Assembly: GCA_963664835.2 (NCBI GenBank)
Contig: CAXXUG010000028.1
Location: 124,001 to 188,000 of the forward strand
Length of the DNA stretch: 64,000 bases
Direction: 5' to 3'
Source: G963664835 sp963664835
GTDB taxonomy: Bacteria > Chloroflexota > UBA6077 > FW602-bin22 > JBCLEL01
In this document: one piece after another, positions 52,640 through 62,130 of the stretch
Numbering within the stretch: position 1 is the stretch's first letter
How the letters are laid out: the number at the start of each line of letters is the position of its first letter
Position numbers and translations under genes: made by a program
The notes under the pieces: model-generated
Seen by the model: only the letters and a program-made list of their open reading frames with translations
Database searches by the model: none
Told to the model about the DNA's origin: nothing

Positions 52640-54641
52640 CTACCTATCAGCAAGTCTCACCGAGATCGGGCCGAGTCGAAGCGCGTTCGCGCCATCTGCA
52701 AGCTGCGAGCGCCATCCATCTTCCGGCCGGTACAGCCCAACGTTGAGATAGTAGTTGCCGGCAGCGGCACCCGCCGGGATCGCGAGTGCATATCTGTCAA
52801 GAATCGTCTCCCCCGCTTGCCAGCTGGTGGTGGGCGCCTTGCCCTGTTGGGGCTCGGCGTCGTTTTGGCTCAAGACCGCGCCGGCCTCATCTGTCATGTG
52901 CACGAATACCTTGAGGCGCTCGTTCGGCGTGGTGTCGGCTTGCCAGGCGAGATCGAGCGCAATGGCCCCGCCGCTCAAGGCGTCGGCCGGCCGGATGCGA
53001 TACTCTCGCAACACGATCGAGCTGTCCCGGCCGGTGAATGTTGCGTCAACAGTGTGCCACGTGCCATCAGCCTCCGCCGGACTGAAGTAACGGATTAGCT
53101 GAACGCTGTCGTACCAGCGGTGATCGATTCGGTACGCCTTCGAATCAAGAAACGGAGTGACGTATCGAGCTTCCGCCGGGCCGTATGGGTAGGTAACTAG
53201 CCAGATCACGATTGGGCCCTGTAAAAGCTCCTCCAGCATCCCCTCGCCTTCCAATCGTAGCTCGCCTGATGCGTTGGGGACCCCATACAGTTCGAGCCGG
53301 CGTGAGATCGTAATATTTGAACAGCGGATCGGCTGAGTCGAAGTTCAACACCACCGCCATGTTTGGACCGGCCACTGATCTGACTGTTGATTGCAGCTCT
53401 CGAATAGTCACCGCGTGTATGAACTCTGCCTTCCGATAGTAATCTGGCAGAGCTACCAACGCCGGCGCCGCCACCAGCGCCGCGCCCAGGACGAGGCCGG
53501 CCGGCCGCAACGAGTTGAATCCAAGGCCCGGCAGTCTCCTCGCAAGGGCGGCGCCCAGGACTTGCAGGCCCCCAGATCATTGCCAGGACGAATGGGACGA
53601 ACGCGCCGATCAAGTATCGGTCGCGCGTGATGGGGCACCCAAATGGAAATAGCCAGCACCAGCAGGAGCGGCACCAGGAGCCACAGCGCGATCAGGCGAT
53701 TCGGGGTGTCCTCGGCGCCGCGGCGCAAACCTATCGCGATTCCCACCGTGGCAAGGCAGACCATCGCCACGTTGGCAACGTCTCCCAGCGCGCTCGTCGG
53801 CCGGCTGCCCAACGCAAACGACTGCATCATGCGTTGGATCAGCTCGAACGTACTTCCCTCCTCGAACCAAACGCTCGCCGGACTCGCCACCAACAGCGCG
53901 CTGCGCACGATCCAAGGTAAGAACAGAACTCCGATCAACACGTGTGCTAACAGCCATCGGCCTACCGGAATCCGATTTCGGACCGCTGAAGGTAGGACTA
54001 AGTACCCGATTGCAAGGCCTATAGTCGCCAACCCCATCACGGTGTGCGTGTACAAGGCAAACGCGGTGGCGGCGATGTAGACTGCCCATCGGCCTGGCGA
54101 GGGCTGGTCGATCACCCTGAGCAATGCCAGTGCCGCAAACGCCCCTGCCGCAATCGCCATCGAGTACGAGCGCGCAATCTGCGACTGAAATATCAGGTAT
54201 GGGCTCACGGCCACGAAAATAGCCGCCAAGGCGCCCACCTGGCGCCGACAGGAAACGCCGGCCGATCGCATAGACGATCGCCACCGTGAGCAGGCCGAAC
54301 GCCGTGGAAGGAAAGCGAAGGGCGAACTCGCTGCTGCCAATCAGTCGCTGCCAGACGAACAGCAGGAGATAGTGCAGCGGCGGAGTCGCCTCTACCGTCG
54401 AGTAGAGTGCGACCAACTTCTCCAGCGAGCCGGACGAGTTCAAAGCGCTGAACGCCTCGTCGCCAATCAGCGCGCGAAAGCCGAGCCGGTACATCCTCAG
54501 GACGAAAGCCACGAGCACGGCGAGAATGGCCACAGTTGCCGGCCACTCGATGCGTGTGACGAGGGACAAGGTTTTGGCGATCAACCTAGGTCGGTCCCGC
54601 TGTCCCGGCGATGCAATGAGCACTGCATCGGCAACGGCCAC
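52640..54641 (-). pseudogene. GT-C family glycosyltransferase (PMT/ArnT-like), four frameshifts
   Basis: Multipass membrane glycosyltransferase of the PMT/ArnT type, reconstructed at about 665 residues. N-terminal FRALIGDEAFSALNSS contains the conserved Asp-Glu of GT-C enzymes, with the helices expected afterwards (for example AVSPYLIFQSQIARSYSMAI). The C-terminal part reads DSAIVLREYRIRP-like beta-rich sequence. The frame changes four times, at about 54240, 53635, 53570 and 53290. In every case removal of one base restores a sensible protein, two or three times within a short homopolymer. No intact gene is present as given. It could be a pseudogene or a sequencing artefact. Substrate unknown. 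Confidence 0.75.
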
Positions 54642-54887
54642 CGGCCGGGTGATGCAAGACTCGTAGTCATCTCTTTACACATTCACACTCTCTTACTTCG
54701 AACCCACCACATGTTAGAGCAACCGGGACGGCCAGGTCTGCGCGGACATCGTGGTCGAGCGCATCGACCACAAACTCCTGCGTGCCATAAGATCTCCGCG
54801 CGCTAGAATCCTCGATCACCAGATACAATGTAACTCTGAAGAGCCGCGCGGAGTCTGTGGCTGAAGCATCCGGTTGGAGAGCGCTAA

Positions 54888-55454
54888 ATGTTCACCTCTT
54901 TCGACGCGATTCGAGTATTGGCCCAGCATCAAGACGGTGTTGTTGTCGTCCACACGATGTCGAGTTCCCGTGAATGGCCTGTCGTGGCAACGGACGAGGA
55001 CCTCCATCTCCGACTTGGCGGCGCGATGGGCAAAGCGTCCTCAGTTGGCTTGGGGATAGCTCTCGCCCGACCGGACCGGCGTGTCTTTGTGCTCGACGGA
55101 GACGGCAGTCTCCTCATGAATCTGGGTGCCCTCGTCACGATCGGACACGCTCAGCCGGCAAACCTGGTGCACCTGGTTTTCGAGAACGGTGTTTATGAGG
55201 TCACCGGCGGGCAGCCCATTCCCGGCGCCGCCAAGGTTGACTTTGCCGCAATTGCCCTGGCCGCCGGCTATGCCAGCGCACACACCTTCGTTGATGCCAA
55301 CGAGTTCGAGCAGGCTGCCGACCAGGTCCTGAGCGATAAGGGGCCTGTGTTGGTGGCCCTGAAGGTTACGACTTCGCACGAGCACTCTTCTCCGGCGCGG
55401 GCTACCCATCTGGGAATGCCCAAACTGATGGCAAAGCTCGCCGCGACCGATTAA
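54888..55454 (+). CDS. Thiamine diphosphate-binding enzyme subunit (sulfopyruvate decarboxylase beta-like)
   Basis: A 188-residue protein comprising only the pyrophosphate-binding half of a ThDP enzyme. The motif is FVLDGDGSLLMNLGALVTIG with the GDG...N pattern, plus GGAMGKASSVGLGIALARP upstream. This size matches the beta subunit of sulfopyruvate or phosphonopyruvate decarboxylase (ComE-like), which needs an alpha subunit. No such partner gene is nearby. A mandelate racemase-type gene follows on the same strand after 169 bp. ATG start at 54888 with GGAGAGC upstream. Confidence 0.8.
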   Translation: MFTSFDAIRVLAQHQDGVVVVHTMSSSREWPVVATDEDLHLRLGGAMGKASSVGLGIALARPDRRVFVLDGDGSLLMNLGALVTIGHAQPANLVHLVFENGVYEVTGGQPIPGAAKVDFAAIALAAGYASAHTFVDANEFEQAADQVLSDKGPVLVALKVTTSHEHSSPARATHLGMPKLMAKLAATD

Positions 55455-55623
55455 TGCCCGGGTCCACAGAGTTGCCTAGGGACGTGCAAGATGGAGCTCA
55501 GAGGACCGGCCTTTAACCCGCTCTGGCCAGGTTTGATCGAGCTAGCAAGAACCGTCTTGACGAGGCAGCAGTTCTTCACCGGGGATTCAGGACCCCATCC
55601 AGAATAAACGGGGGCGTAAAAAT

Positions 55624-56766
55624 ATGAAAATCACCAAGATTGATTCGCAGGTCTGCAGCTTCGGTGGCCGCAACGAGATTTTCGTCAAGGTGCATACCGA
55701 TGCCGGCATTCAGGGGATTGGCGAGGCATATTCCCCCGGGCCGGACCTCGCCGCGGCCGAAGTCATAAGGGACTTCGAGCGCTGGTTGATTGGCCGTGAC
55801 CCTCGCGAAGTCGAGCGTCTGTGGCAGTTTATGTACAACGGCTCGCGATTCCCGGTCGGCATCGTAGTTGGAGCCGCGATAAGTGGTATCGAGCATGCTC
55901 TATGGGACATCAAGGGCAAGGCGTTGGGAGCGCCGGTGTATGAGCTGATCGGCGGAAAATGCCGCGACAAGATCCGCGTTTATCAGAGCGTAGGCGGAGA
56001 CACGCCGGCGGAAATCGGCGACGACGCCAAACGGTTGGTTGAAACCTACGGATTTACCGCGCTCAAGATGGGGCCGCATCCGCCGAATGACCAGCAGATT
56101 CCCATAAACACGATGATCTCAGAGTCGGCCCGCCGGATGGAAGCGGTGCGCAGGGCAGTCGGGGACGCGATAGACATAGGCGTCGATCCGCACGCCCGGA
56201 TCTTCAACCCAATCGTCGCGATCCAAATGGCCGAGGCCCTAAAGCCCTATCGGCCCTTCTTTTTCGAAGAACCGATTCGTCCGGAGAACCTCGACGCTCT
56301 CTCGGACCTGAAGTCCAGGGTCACGATTCCGATTGCGACGGGAGAGTGCCTGTACACAAAGTTCCAGTTTCGAAACTTGCTCGTCCGTGAGGCGTGCGAC
56401 TACGTCCAACCCGATATCTGTCTGACCGGCGGCATCAGCGAGACGAAGAAAATCGCCGCTATGGCAGAGAGCTTCTACGTTGGCTTGATCCCGCACAACC
56501 CCCTGGGACCGCTAGCCAACGCCATCAACGTCCAACTTGCGGCGGCAACCCCGAACTTCGTGGTCCTCGAGTACCACACCGACGACCAACCTCCTAGAAG
56601 CAATGTTCTCAAAGAACCACTGCAGTTCGAAGATGGCTACCTGCGGATTCCCGACGGGCCCGGCCTGGGCGTAGAGCTTGATGAGGATGCGCTTAGCCAA
56701 TACCAGCCCAAGCCGTGGCGCCGGCCGGTGCCGTTCCGCCCCGATGGTTCGGTCGGATTCATGTAG
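55624..56766 (+). CDS. Enolase-superfamily dehydratase (mandelate racemase/galactonate dehydratase-like)
   Basis: A 380-residue member of the mandelate racemase/muconate lactonising group. The metal ligands appear as Asp in GVDPHAR, Glu in FFFEEPIRPEN and Glu in ATGECLYTK, and the general base His in LIPHNPLGP. The N-terminal capping domain starts MKITKIDSQVC. Closest style is D-galactonate or other acid-sugar dehydratases. Enolase-superfamily genes are expanded in SAR202-type Chloroflexota. ATG at 55624 after GGGGGCG. Substrate not predictable. Confidence 0.9.
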   Translation: MKITKIDSQVCSFGGRNEIFVKVHTDAGIQGIGEAYSPGPDLAAAEVIRDFERWLIGRDPREVERLWQFMYNGSRFPVGIVVGAAISGIEHALWDIKGKALGAPVYELIGGKCRDKIRVYQSVGGDTPAEIGDDAKRLVETYGFTALKMGPHPPNDQQIPINTMISESARRMEAVRRAVGDAIDIGVDPHARIFNPIVAIQMAEALKPYRPFFFEEPIRPENLDALSDLKSRVTIPIATGECLYTKFQFRNLLVREACDYVQPDICLTGGISETKKIAAMAESFYVGLIPHNPLGPLANAINVQLAAATPNFVVLEYHTDDQPPRSNVLKEPLQFEDGYLRIPDGPGLGVELDEDALSQYQPKPWRRPVPFRPDGSVGFM

Positions 56767-56767
56767 C

Positions 56768-56816
56768 AATCGCTCATCCCGGCTTGGGCCGGCATACCAA
56801 GGGATGAGAATCTGGG
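56768..56816 (+). repeat. Dispersed repeat family B, copy 3
   Basis: CAATCGCTCATCCCGGCTTG ... GGCATACCAAGGGATGAGAA. Best-preserved copy, directly after the enolase-superfamily gene. The flanking block to about 56945 (GGGGGACAAGCCCC and CGCTACATTTCCC) also resembles 4070-4120. Confidence 0.65.
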
Positions 56817-56958
56817 CGACTGTTGGTGGTTTTCTATACGGTGGCTTGGGAGTACGGTGGGTTGCCGGTATGTCGGGAGCGGGGGACAAGCCCCTCGCCT
56901 CGCGTAGTCTTCGACCGCGCTACATTTCCCGTCCCCGCACCTCTAGTTGCGGTTAGTT

Positions 56959-58287
56959 CTACCGTGACCGACTTGGGCGAGGCGGATTATCGCGGTCCGG
57001 CACAGAAATCGTAGCTGGTTCCATGCTGCGCACGCCGGGCAGGAAGCCCGCTGTTTCTTTCCTGCCAAGGACTCTTGTCCGGACGAACCGCTCGAGATCG
57101 TCGAACAGCGCGTACACCGCCGGAATTAATACCAGGGTCAACAGCGTAGAGGTGGTCAAACCGCCGATTACCACGATTGCCAGCAGAGCGCGCAGCTCTG
57201 ATCCCTCACCGATGGCCAGTGCCGCCGGCGTAAGCGCCGCGATCATCGTGACTGTCGTCATCAGGATGGGGCGCAACCTCGCCGGCCCCGACTCCAGTAA
57301 GGCCTGTGTCCTAGATCGGCCCCTGCGGCGCAGAGTATTCGTGTAGTCCAACAGCAGGATCGCGTTCTTGCCGACCAGCCACGTCAACAGGATAATCCCT
57401 ATTAAGGACATCATGTTCAGCGTGTGTCCGGTCGCTACCAGGCCACCAATGGCGCCCACCGCCGCCAGCGGCAAGGACAACAGGATCACGAATGGGTGCA
57501 AGAAGTTCTCGTACAGTGCAACCAACAGCATGTAGATTAGTATCATGGACAACAGCAGCGCCTGGAATAGCTGTGTAAACGCCTCCTCTTGAGCCTGTGT
57601 GCTGCCGCCAAAGGATATCGAGTACCCCGCCGGCAATGCCAGCCGGTCAAGCTGACGTTGAATGTCGCCGGCAACGTCACCTTGCGCACGTCCCGAAGTA
57701 CCTGCGCTGATGGTCACTAGGTGCTGACGATCAAACCGTTCGATTCGAGACGGCCCGGATTTCTGCTCTACTGTCGCGATCTCGTCGAGCCTGATCACGG
57801 TTCCACTCGCCGAGGCTAACGGTATAGCCTTAACAGCCTCTATCGAAGCCGCTCTATCGCCGAATGCGGTGACCTGCACGTCAAGTCCCGAACCACCGGC
57901 AGGGCGGTATTGCGTTGCGATGGTGCCGGCCAAGATCGTTCGAACCGCCGACGCAACTTGGGCCGGCGAAAGTCCAAGATCGGCAACCTTCGAGCGGTCC
58001 AACGTGATCTCTAACTCGGGTTCTCCAAGCTCGCCGCTGTTTCTTACGTCGATCGCTCCCCTCGTGCCACGAACTATTTCCTCTACTCTTCCGGCCAAGG
58101 CGAAAAGGACGGCATGATCGTCTCCGCGCACGCGAATCTGAATCGGTGGACCGTCTTGTCCTGCGGCACTCGGAAGTTGGACGCGATGCCGCAGACCCTG
58201 CGCCGGTGGTTCCAATTGGCGCACGCGGTCCGCCAGCTCTGCGTCTGACTGCGTGCGGCGATCTTTTGGCGCCAGCTTGACGATCAA
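56959..58287 (-). pseudogene. C-terminal half of an RND (AcrB/HAE1-type) efflux transporter
   Basis: A 442-residue open frame that matches only the second half of an RND pump, which normally has about 1,000 residues or more. Recognisable parts are the porter segment (SGLDVQVTAFGD...), helices after residue 230 (LLLSMILIYMLLVALYENFL, SLPLAAVGAIGGLVATG) and the C-terminal LRPILMTTVTMIAALTP. The first half, including the essential TM4 Asp pair, is absent. The frame begins next to the xylose-isomerase-like gene, 50 bp away, so a deletion removed the 5' half. Probably non-functional. Confidence 0.85.
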
Positions 58288-58338
58288 TCGGGAAAATCTG
58301 CTTTTGGCCCGGCCTACTCAGGAGCCTTGAGTGCCCGG

Positions 58339-59268
58339 TCAGTCCTCCAGCGACTTACTCAAAGCCGCCCGGACGCCGGCAAAGGAGGTCTTGCTGTCGG
58401 TAATCCGGTCCGGCTCCCCTCCTCCTGGGCTCGGCGGATGCCAGTGGGTCTCGAGACTCAATGTGCCGGCATATCCGTCCCGCCGGAGTGCCCTGAACTG
58501 GCCAACGTAGTCCACGTCGCCGTTACCCACCGCTTCCCAGGACGTCAGGCCAGTGGCGTTGTCCACCACGCGCGCATCCTTCACGTGCATGTGACATACG
58601 AATGGCTTCACCGCCTCGTAACCGCTTGGCATGGGGTTTCCTCCTGACACGTAGTCGTTAGCCGGATCCCACATCGCCCTGATCGACGAGTGATCGGCCG
58701 CTCGAATTATGCGTGCCAGGTTCCTTCCCGTGTTTGCCCAGCACGAGCGTACGTTTTCTAGGCCCAATATCAGTCCCGCTTCAGCGGTTTCATCGCCGGC
58801 GATTCGCAGTCCTTCGACTATCTTGTCCAGCATCTCGTCCGGAATCGCGCCGCCATCCGGCAAACGCGGACTTGGGTTGCCGAATCCAACCATACCCTCC
58901 CGGCGGAAAGAGTAGGTCCGAACCACCGGCGCGCCCACGCGCTTGGCTATGCGGATACTTGCCCGCAGTACTTGCAGATCGTCTTGGAACGCCGAGTCGT
59001 CCGCGACCTTTCCTCGCTGCACGTTTCCAAGGAGTACCAACTTTAGAAAGAGTGACCCGATCGCGCTGACGCTCATTTCAAACCGTTCGAGCAGGTCAAG
59101 TGTCCTGTCAATCTCTCCCTCATCCAAGTCCACAACCGGCTTGCCCCAGAACTCGTACAGCTCCACGCTGCGCATCCCCAAATCCCTGGCGACTCCCAAA
59201 GCGGTCTCAAGGTCGGGATGAATCTCGTCCGTACACGCTCCAAAGTTCTGAAGCAGCTGATCACTCAT
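58339..59268 (-). CDS. Xylose isomerase-like TIM-barrel protein
   Basis: Sugar phosphate isomerase/epimerase-family protein of 309 residues (PF01261-type). Probable metal ligands: Glu in LILGLENV, Asp in AMWDPAND, His in CHMHVKD, Glu in LSLETHW. ATG start at 59268. It is the upstream neighbour of the truncated RND gene on the same strand. Members isomerise ketoses, hydroxypyruvate or inosose; the substrate is unknown. Confidence 0.85.
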   Translation of the reverse strand: MSDQLLQNFGACTDEIHPDLETALGVARDLGMRSVELYEFWGKPVVDLDEGEIDRTLDLLERFEMSVSAIGSLFLKLVLLGNVQRGKVADDSAFQDDLQVLRASIRIAKRVGAPVVRTYSFRREGMVGFGNPSPRLPDGGAIPDEMLDKIVEGLRIAGDETAEAGLILGLENVRSCWANTGRNLARIIRAADHSSIRAMWDPANDYVSGGNPMPSGYEAVKPFVCHMHVKDARVVDNATGLTSWEAVGNGDVDYVGQFRALRRDGYAGTLSLETHWHPPSPGGGEPDRITDSKTSFAGVRAALSKSLED

Positions 59269-59350
59269 TGTTAGCTCCCATCAGCTAAAACAGATGCTGA
59301 ATGCGCCACCGGTTGATACGCGATTGTCTGGATTACCTAACCCTTGGTTC

Positions 59351-60622
59351 TCAGGCCGCCGACAGATAGCGCAGCCACAGATAGCCGGAAGACAGGATCA
59401 GCGTCATCACCGTGACCGGCACCCCATACTTCATGAAATGCCAGAATGTGATCTTGTAGCCGTTGCGTTCGGCAATGCTAGCGACGACCACATTTGCGGA
59501 CGCTCCGATGATGGTGGCGTTTCCGCCGAAATCAGCGCCCATGGCCAGAGCCCACCACAGCGGTTGAACCGGAATCACGTTTCCGACTTCTTCTACTAGC
59601 GGGATCATAGCTGCCGTAAATGGGATGTTGTCGACCAATGCCGACGCGACAGCCGCCAGCCACAGGATCAATAGGCCGGTCAAAGCCAGGTCCGTGCCCG
59701 TGATGTTTAGCAGGCCCTCGGCAATGGTCTCGATCAGGCCCACGTGCTCGATTCCACCTACCACGATGAATAGACCGACGAAGAACAAGAGTGTCGTCCA
59801 CTCGACCTCGACAAGGATTTCGTGGGGATCCGGTCTAGTGACGACCATCAACGCCGCGGCGCCCGTCATCGCAACCGTGGCGGCTTCGAGGTGTAATGCG
59901 CCGTGGAGAAAAAAGCCAATTATGGTCGCGCCGAGGACAATCAGACTGGTCCGGAGGAGCTTGGGATCGGTTATCAGGCTGGATGTATCTAGCTCGTCGA
60001 TTTCCTTTACGGTCTCTTCCGACGTCTGGAGTTCGTTCCGCCAATAGAGCCAGATGAAGCCGATCAAGCCGACCATACCGACCAACGATATCGGGAGCAT
60101 TGCGCCGGCGAAATCGATGAAGTCGATTTGGGCCGCGCTGCCGATTATGATGTTTGGTGGATCCCCGATCAGCGTCGCCGCGCCGCCGATATTCGAGGCG
60201 AAAACCTCGGCCAATAGCATTGGTACCGGCGACACTCGCAGCACTCCCGCCAGATATATCGTGACCGGTGCTACGAGTACCACCGTCGTGACGTTATCAA
60301 GCAGCGCGGAAGCTACCGCGGTGAGGAGGCACATGATCACCAGCACCTGAAGAGGCCGGCCGTGGCCCAGCTTTGCCGCCATTACTGCCAGCCAGGTGAA
60401 TACACCGGTGTGCCGCATCGTGTTAGCGATGATCATCATGCCGATCAGCAGGAAGATTACGTTCCAGTCTACTGATTCGAACGCCTGTTCCTGCGAGATC
60501 GTTCCCGATAGTATTATCAGCATCGCCCCGGCAAGCGCCGCGATCGTCTTGTGCAACCTTTCGGTCGCGATTACGGCGTATGTGAGTAGGAAGATTGAAC
60601 CAGCTATGATAGTTTGGGTCAC
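59351..60622 (-). CDS. ArsB/CitM-superfamily permease
   Basis: Ion-transporter (IT) superfamily membrane protein of 423 residues with about 11 helices. The duplicated signature ASNIGGAATLIGDPPNIIIG lies in the first half and DFGGNATIIGASANVVVA in the second, with DNVTTVVLVAP and DNIPFTAAMIP preceding them. This pattern fits the P-protein/ArsB/NhaD-like group, which exports arsenite, sodium or anions. GTG start at 60622, 17 bp after the CBS-domain gene, so it is the second gene of that operon. No arsenic-resistance genes are adjacent, so arsenite specificity is unproven. Confidence 0.85.
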   Translation of the reverse strand: MTQTIIAGSIFLLTYAVIATERLHKTIAALAGAMLIILSGTISQEQAFESVDWNVIFLLIGMMIIANTMRHTGVFTWLAVMAAKLGHGRPLQVLVIMCLLTAVASALLDNVTTVVLVAPVTIYLAGVLRVSPVPMLLAEVFASNIGGAATLIGDPPNIIIGSAAQIDFIDFAGAMLPISLVGMVGLIGFIWLYWRNELQTSEETVKEIDELDTSSLITDPKLLRTSLIVLGATIIGFFLHGALHLEAATVAMTGAAALMVVTRPDPHEILVEVEWTTLLFFVGLFIVVGGIEHVGLIETIAEGLLNITGTDLALTGLLILWLAAVASALVDNIPFTAAMIPLVEEVGNVIPVQPLWWALAMGADFGGNATIIGASANVVVASIAERNGYKITFWHFMKYGVPVTVMTLILSSGYLWLRYLSAA

Positions 60623-60639
60623 TGAATCAGTATCCTCAA

Positions 60640-61152
60640 TTAAGATTCGTCGGTTATGGGTTCATTAACTCCGGACATCCACATGCCCAGGAGTTCCACT
60701 ACATCGATAACTCCCAGGAGGCGCCCGTCGTCATCTACGACCGGGAGGGAATTAAGGTTCACAATTGGATCATGTAGTAAGCGAAGTGCCTCCACCAGCC
60801 GCGCGTTTTGATTTATCGATACACCTGGCTCCATTAACTGCCCCGCAGTCCGCGCGGCCTCGAGTTGAGCGAACTCGAACACGTCATCCAGCGAATCGAT
60901 GTCGGCCATCAATAGCTCGGGGGCCAGGTGGTCCAATGCCTCCCCGCAAATCGTCGGAAGCCGGATGAGTCCGACCAGTTTTCCGCCTTCGTCCACCACC
61001 GCCAATACGCGTTGGGCTGGGATCGAAGTGACTGCTTCGATTACCTTGGCCAGGTTGTCGCCTGGGTTGACCGTGGCGAAACCCGCGTGCAAATGTGACA
61101 TAACATCGCAAATTAGCGTTGCTCTGGTCAGGCGAAATGGCGGTGTAGCCAC
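60640..61152 (-). CDS. Two-CBS-domain protein
   Basis: A 170-residue protein with two CBS domains: CDVMSHLHAGFATVNPGDNL begins the first, QLMEPGVSINQNARLVEAL the second, with LPVVDDDGRLLGVIDVVELL as the hallmark strand-helix end. The pair typically binds adenosine nucleotides and regulates a partner. The start is probably GTG at 61152, six bases after GAGGAG, rather than GTG 61167. Its partner is probably the permease 17 bp downstream. Confidence 0.82.
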   Translation of the reverse strand: MATPPFRLTRATLICDVMSHLHAGFATVNPGDNLAKVIEAVTSIPAQRVLAVVDEGGKLVGLIRLPTICGEALDHLAPELLMADIDSLDDVFEFAQLEAARTAGQLMEPGVSINQNARLVEALRLLHDPIVNLNSLPVVDDDGRLLGVIDVVELLGMWMSGVNEPITDES

Positions 61153-61601
61153 AGTTCGACTCCTCACTCTTCTTGCTGGGGTAACGTTGAGTATATCCGA
61201 TATGCGACCGATTGAAGTTAGGCGGTCGAGTCAATCTGGGGCCCGAAATCTGAATGTAAAGGCCCGGACTGCCCCCGATGAGCCGGCGCCGCAACTCTGG
61301 CGACGGGCTGGAGTTCCTGCACCGGTTCGACATTTGGCGCGCGATGCCACTCCAATCCACAACTGAGGACCGTTAGGCGCTAATAGATCTATGTGGATCT
61401 CCAATCAGGGAGGGAGTCAGTTCCATCTCTCTAGGCACGCTCGCGCGGCCCTGGTGGTGGTGCCCTTTGAATGCGTAGATTTTTCATTGGTACGAAATTG
61501 ACGTTACGCGGCCCGAGAGTGCCCGCATTCGACCGCTCCCGGTGGTCCGGCAACCAACCCTGATCCCGAGCCATCTTAGGGAAGACTCGTCAACCGGTGC
61601 C

Positions 61602-61654
61602 CCGATTTTCATTCCTCCGTGTGCCGGCGCCAGCCGGGATGAGCGATTGCTATG
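61602..61654 (-). repeat. Dispersed repeat family B, copy 4 (inverted)
   Basis: GATTTTCATTCCTCCGTGTG CCGGCGCCAG then CCGGGATGAGCGATTG. On the minus strand it begins CAATCGCTCATCCCGG like the copy at 56768. Confidence 0.65.
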
Positions 61655-61783
61655 GAAGTGTTCCCGCCCCAGCAATTCAGAACGGCAAAACAACGACCAA
61701 CACTGACCTGCCAATTGGAGGTGCCGAAAGAACACCGAGGCGCCGCGCATAGCACTGGAAGCCCTTGAAAACGCCCTCAAGGG

Positions 61784-61812
61784 TTTAACTTGGCGCAAAT
61801 GCATGCTATATT
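61784..61812 (+). promoter_or_regulatory. Promoter of the trp T-box transcript
   Basis: TTTAAC (-35-like) and TATATT (-10) spaced by 17 bases, placed just upstream of the T-box leader. Confidence 0.5.
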
Positions 61813-61841
61813 CCCCCTCACAACCAAATATCCAATGACTG

Positions 61842-62113
61842 TGAACAGGAGTATTAAGCTTCCTGACAGGGCTCAGAGAGCCGGGTAAGGTGAGAGCCGG
61901 CGCCACTCAAGGAAGCCGAATGGACCTGGGAGTCGCTGTTCGAAAGCGTAAGCGAGTAGACGCAGCCGGGTGTCTCGCCGTTACATAGAGGCCGGATATC
62001 GGATAACCTCAGTTTGTCCCGTATTCGTCAAGAGAGGACTCGCTGCCGGCGAGTCAAGCGGGGTGGTACCGCGGGAGTTGACCTCACGTCCCCAGAGGAC
62101 GCGAGGTTTTTTT
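61842..62113 (+). promoter_or_regulatory. T-box riboswitch (Trp specifier) upstream of trpE
   Basis: Leader sensing uncharged tRNA-Trp. In order: AGAGAGCCGGGT then GGTGAGAGCC of stem I, the specifier-loop sequence CCGAATGGACC with TGG at 61920-61922, the T-box core GGGGTGGTACCGCG (62060-62073), and a terminator CCTC.CGTCC/GGACG.GAGG (62082-62106) followed by seven T residues (62107-62113). The Trp codon matches the trpEG genes downstream and the tRNA-Trp at 47804. Confidence 0.93.
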
Positions 62114-62130
62114 ATTTTGTGGAGGAAATC

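Larger units (their letters stand above)
61153..61819. other. Intergenic region upstream of trp
   Basis: No convincing gene. It includes the inverted copy of repeat family B at about 61602-61654 and, near its end, the probable promoter of the trp leader (TTTAAC 61784-61789, TATATT 61807-61812, spacing 17). The 61484-61906 minus-strand open frame runs through the repeat and leader and is rejected. Confidence 0.5.

Noticed and set aside
61484..61906. Minus-strand 140-codon open frame before the trp leader
   Set aside because: It crosses repeat family B and the T-box stem I and has no family features.
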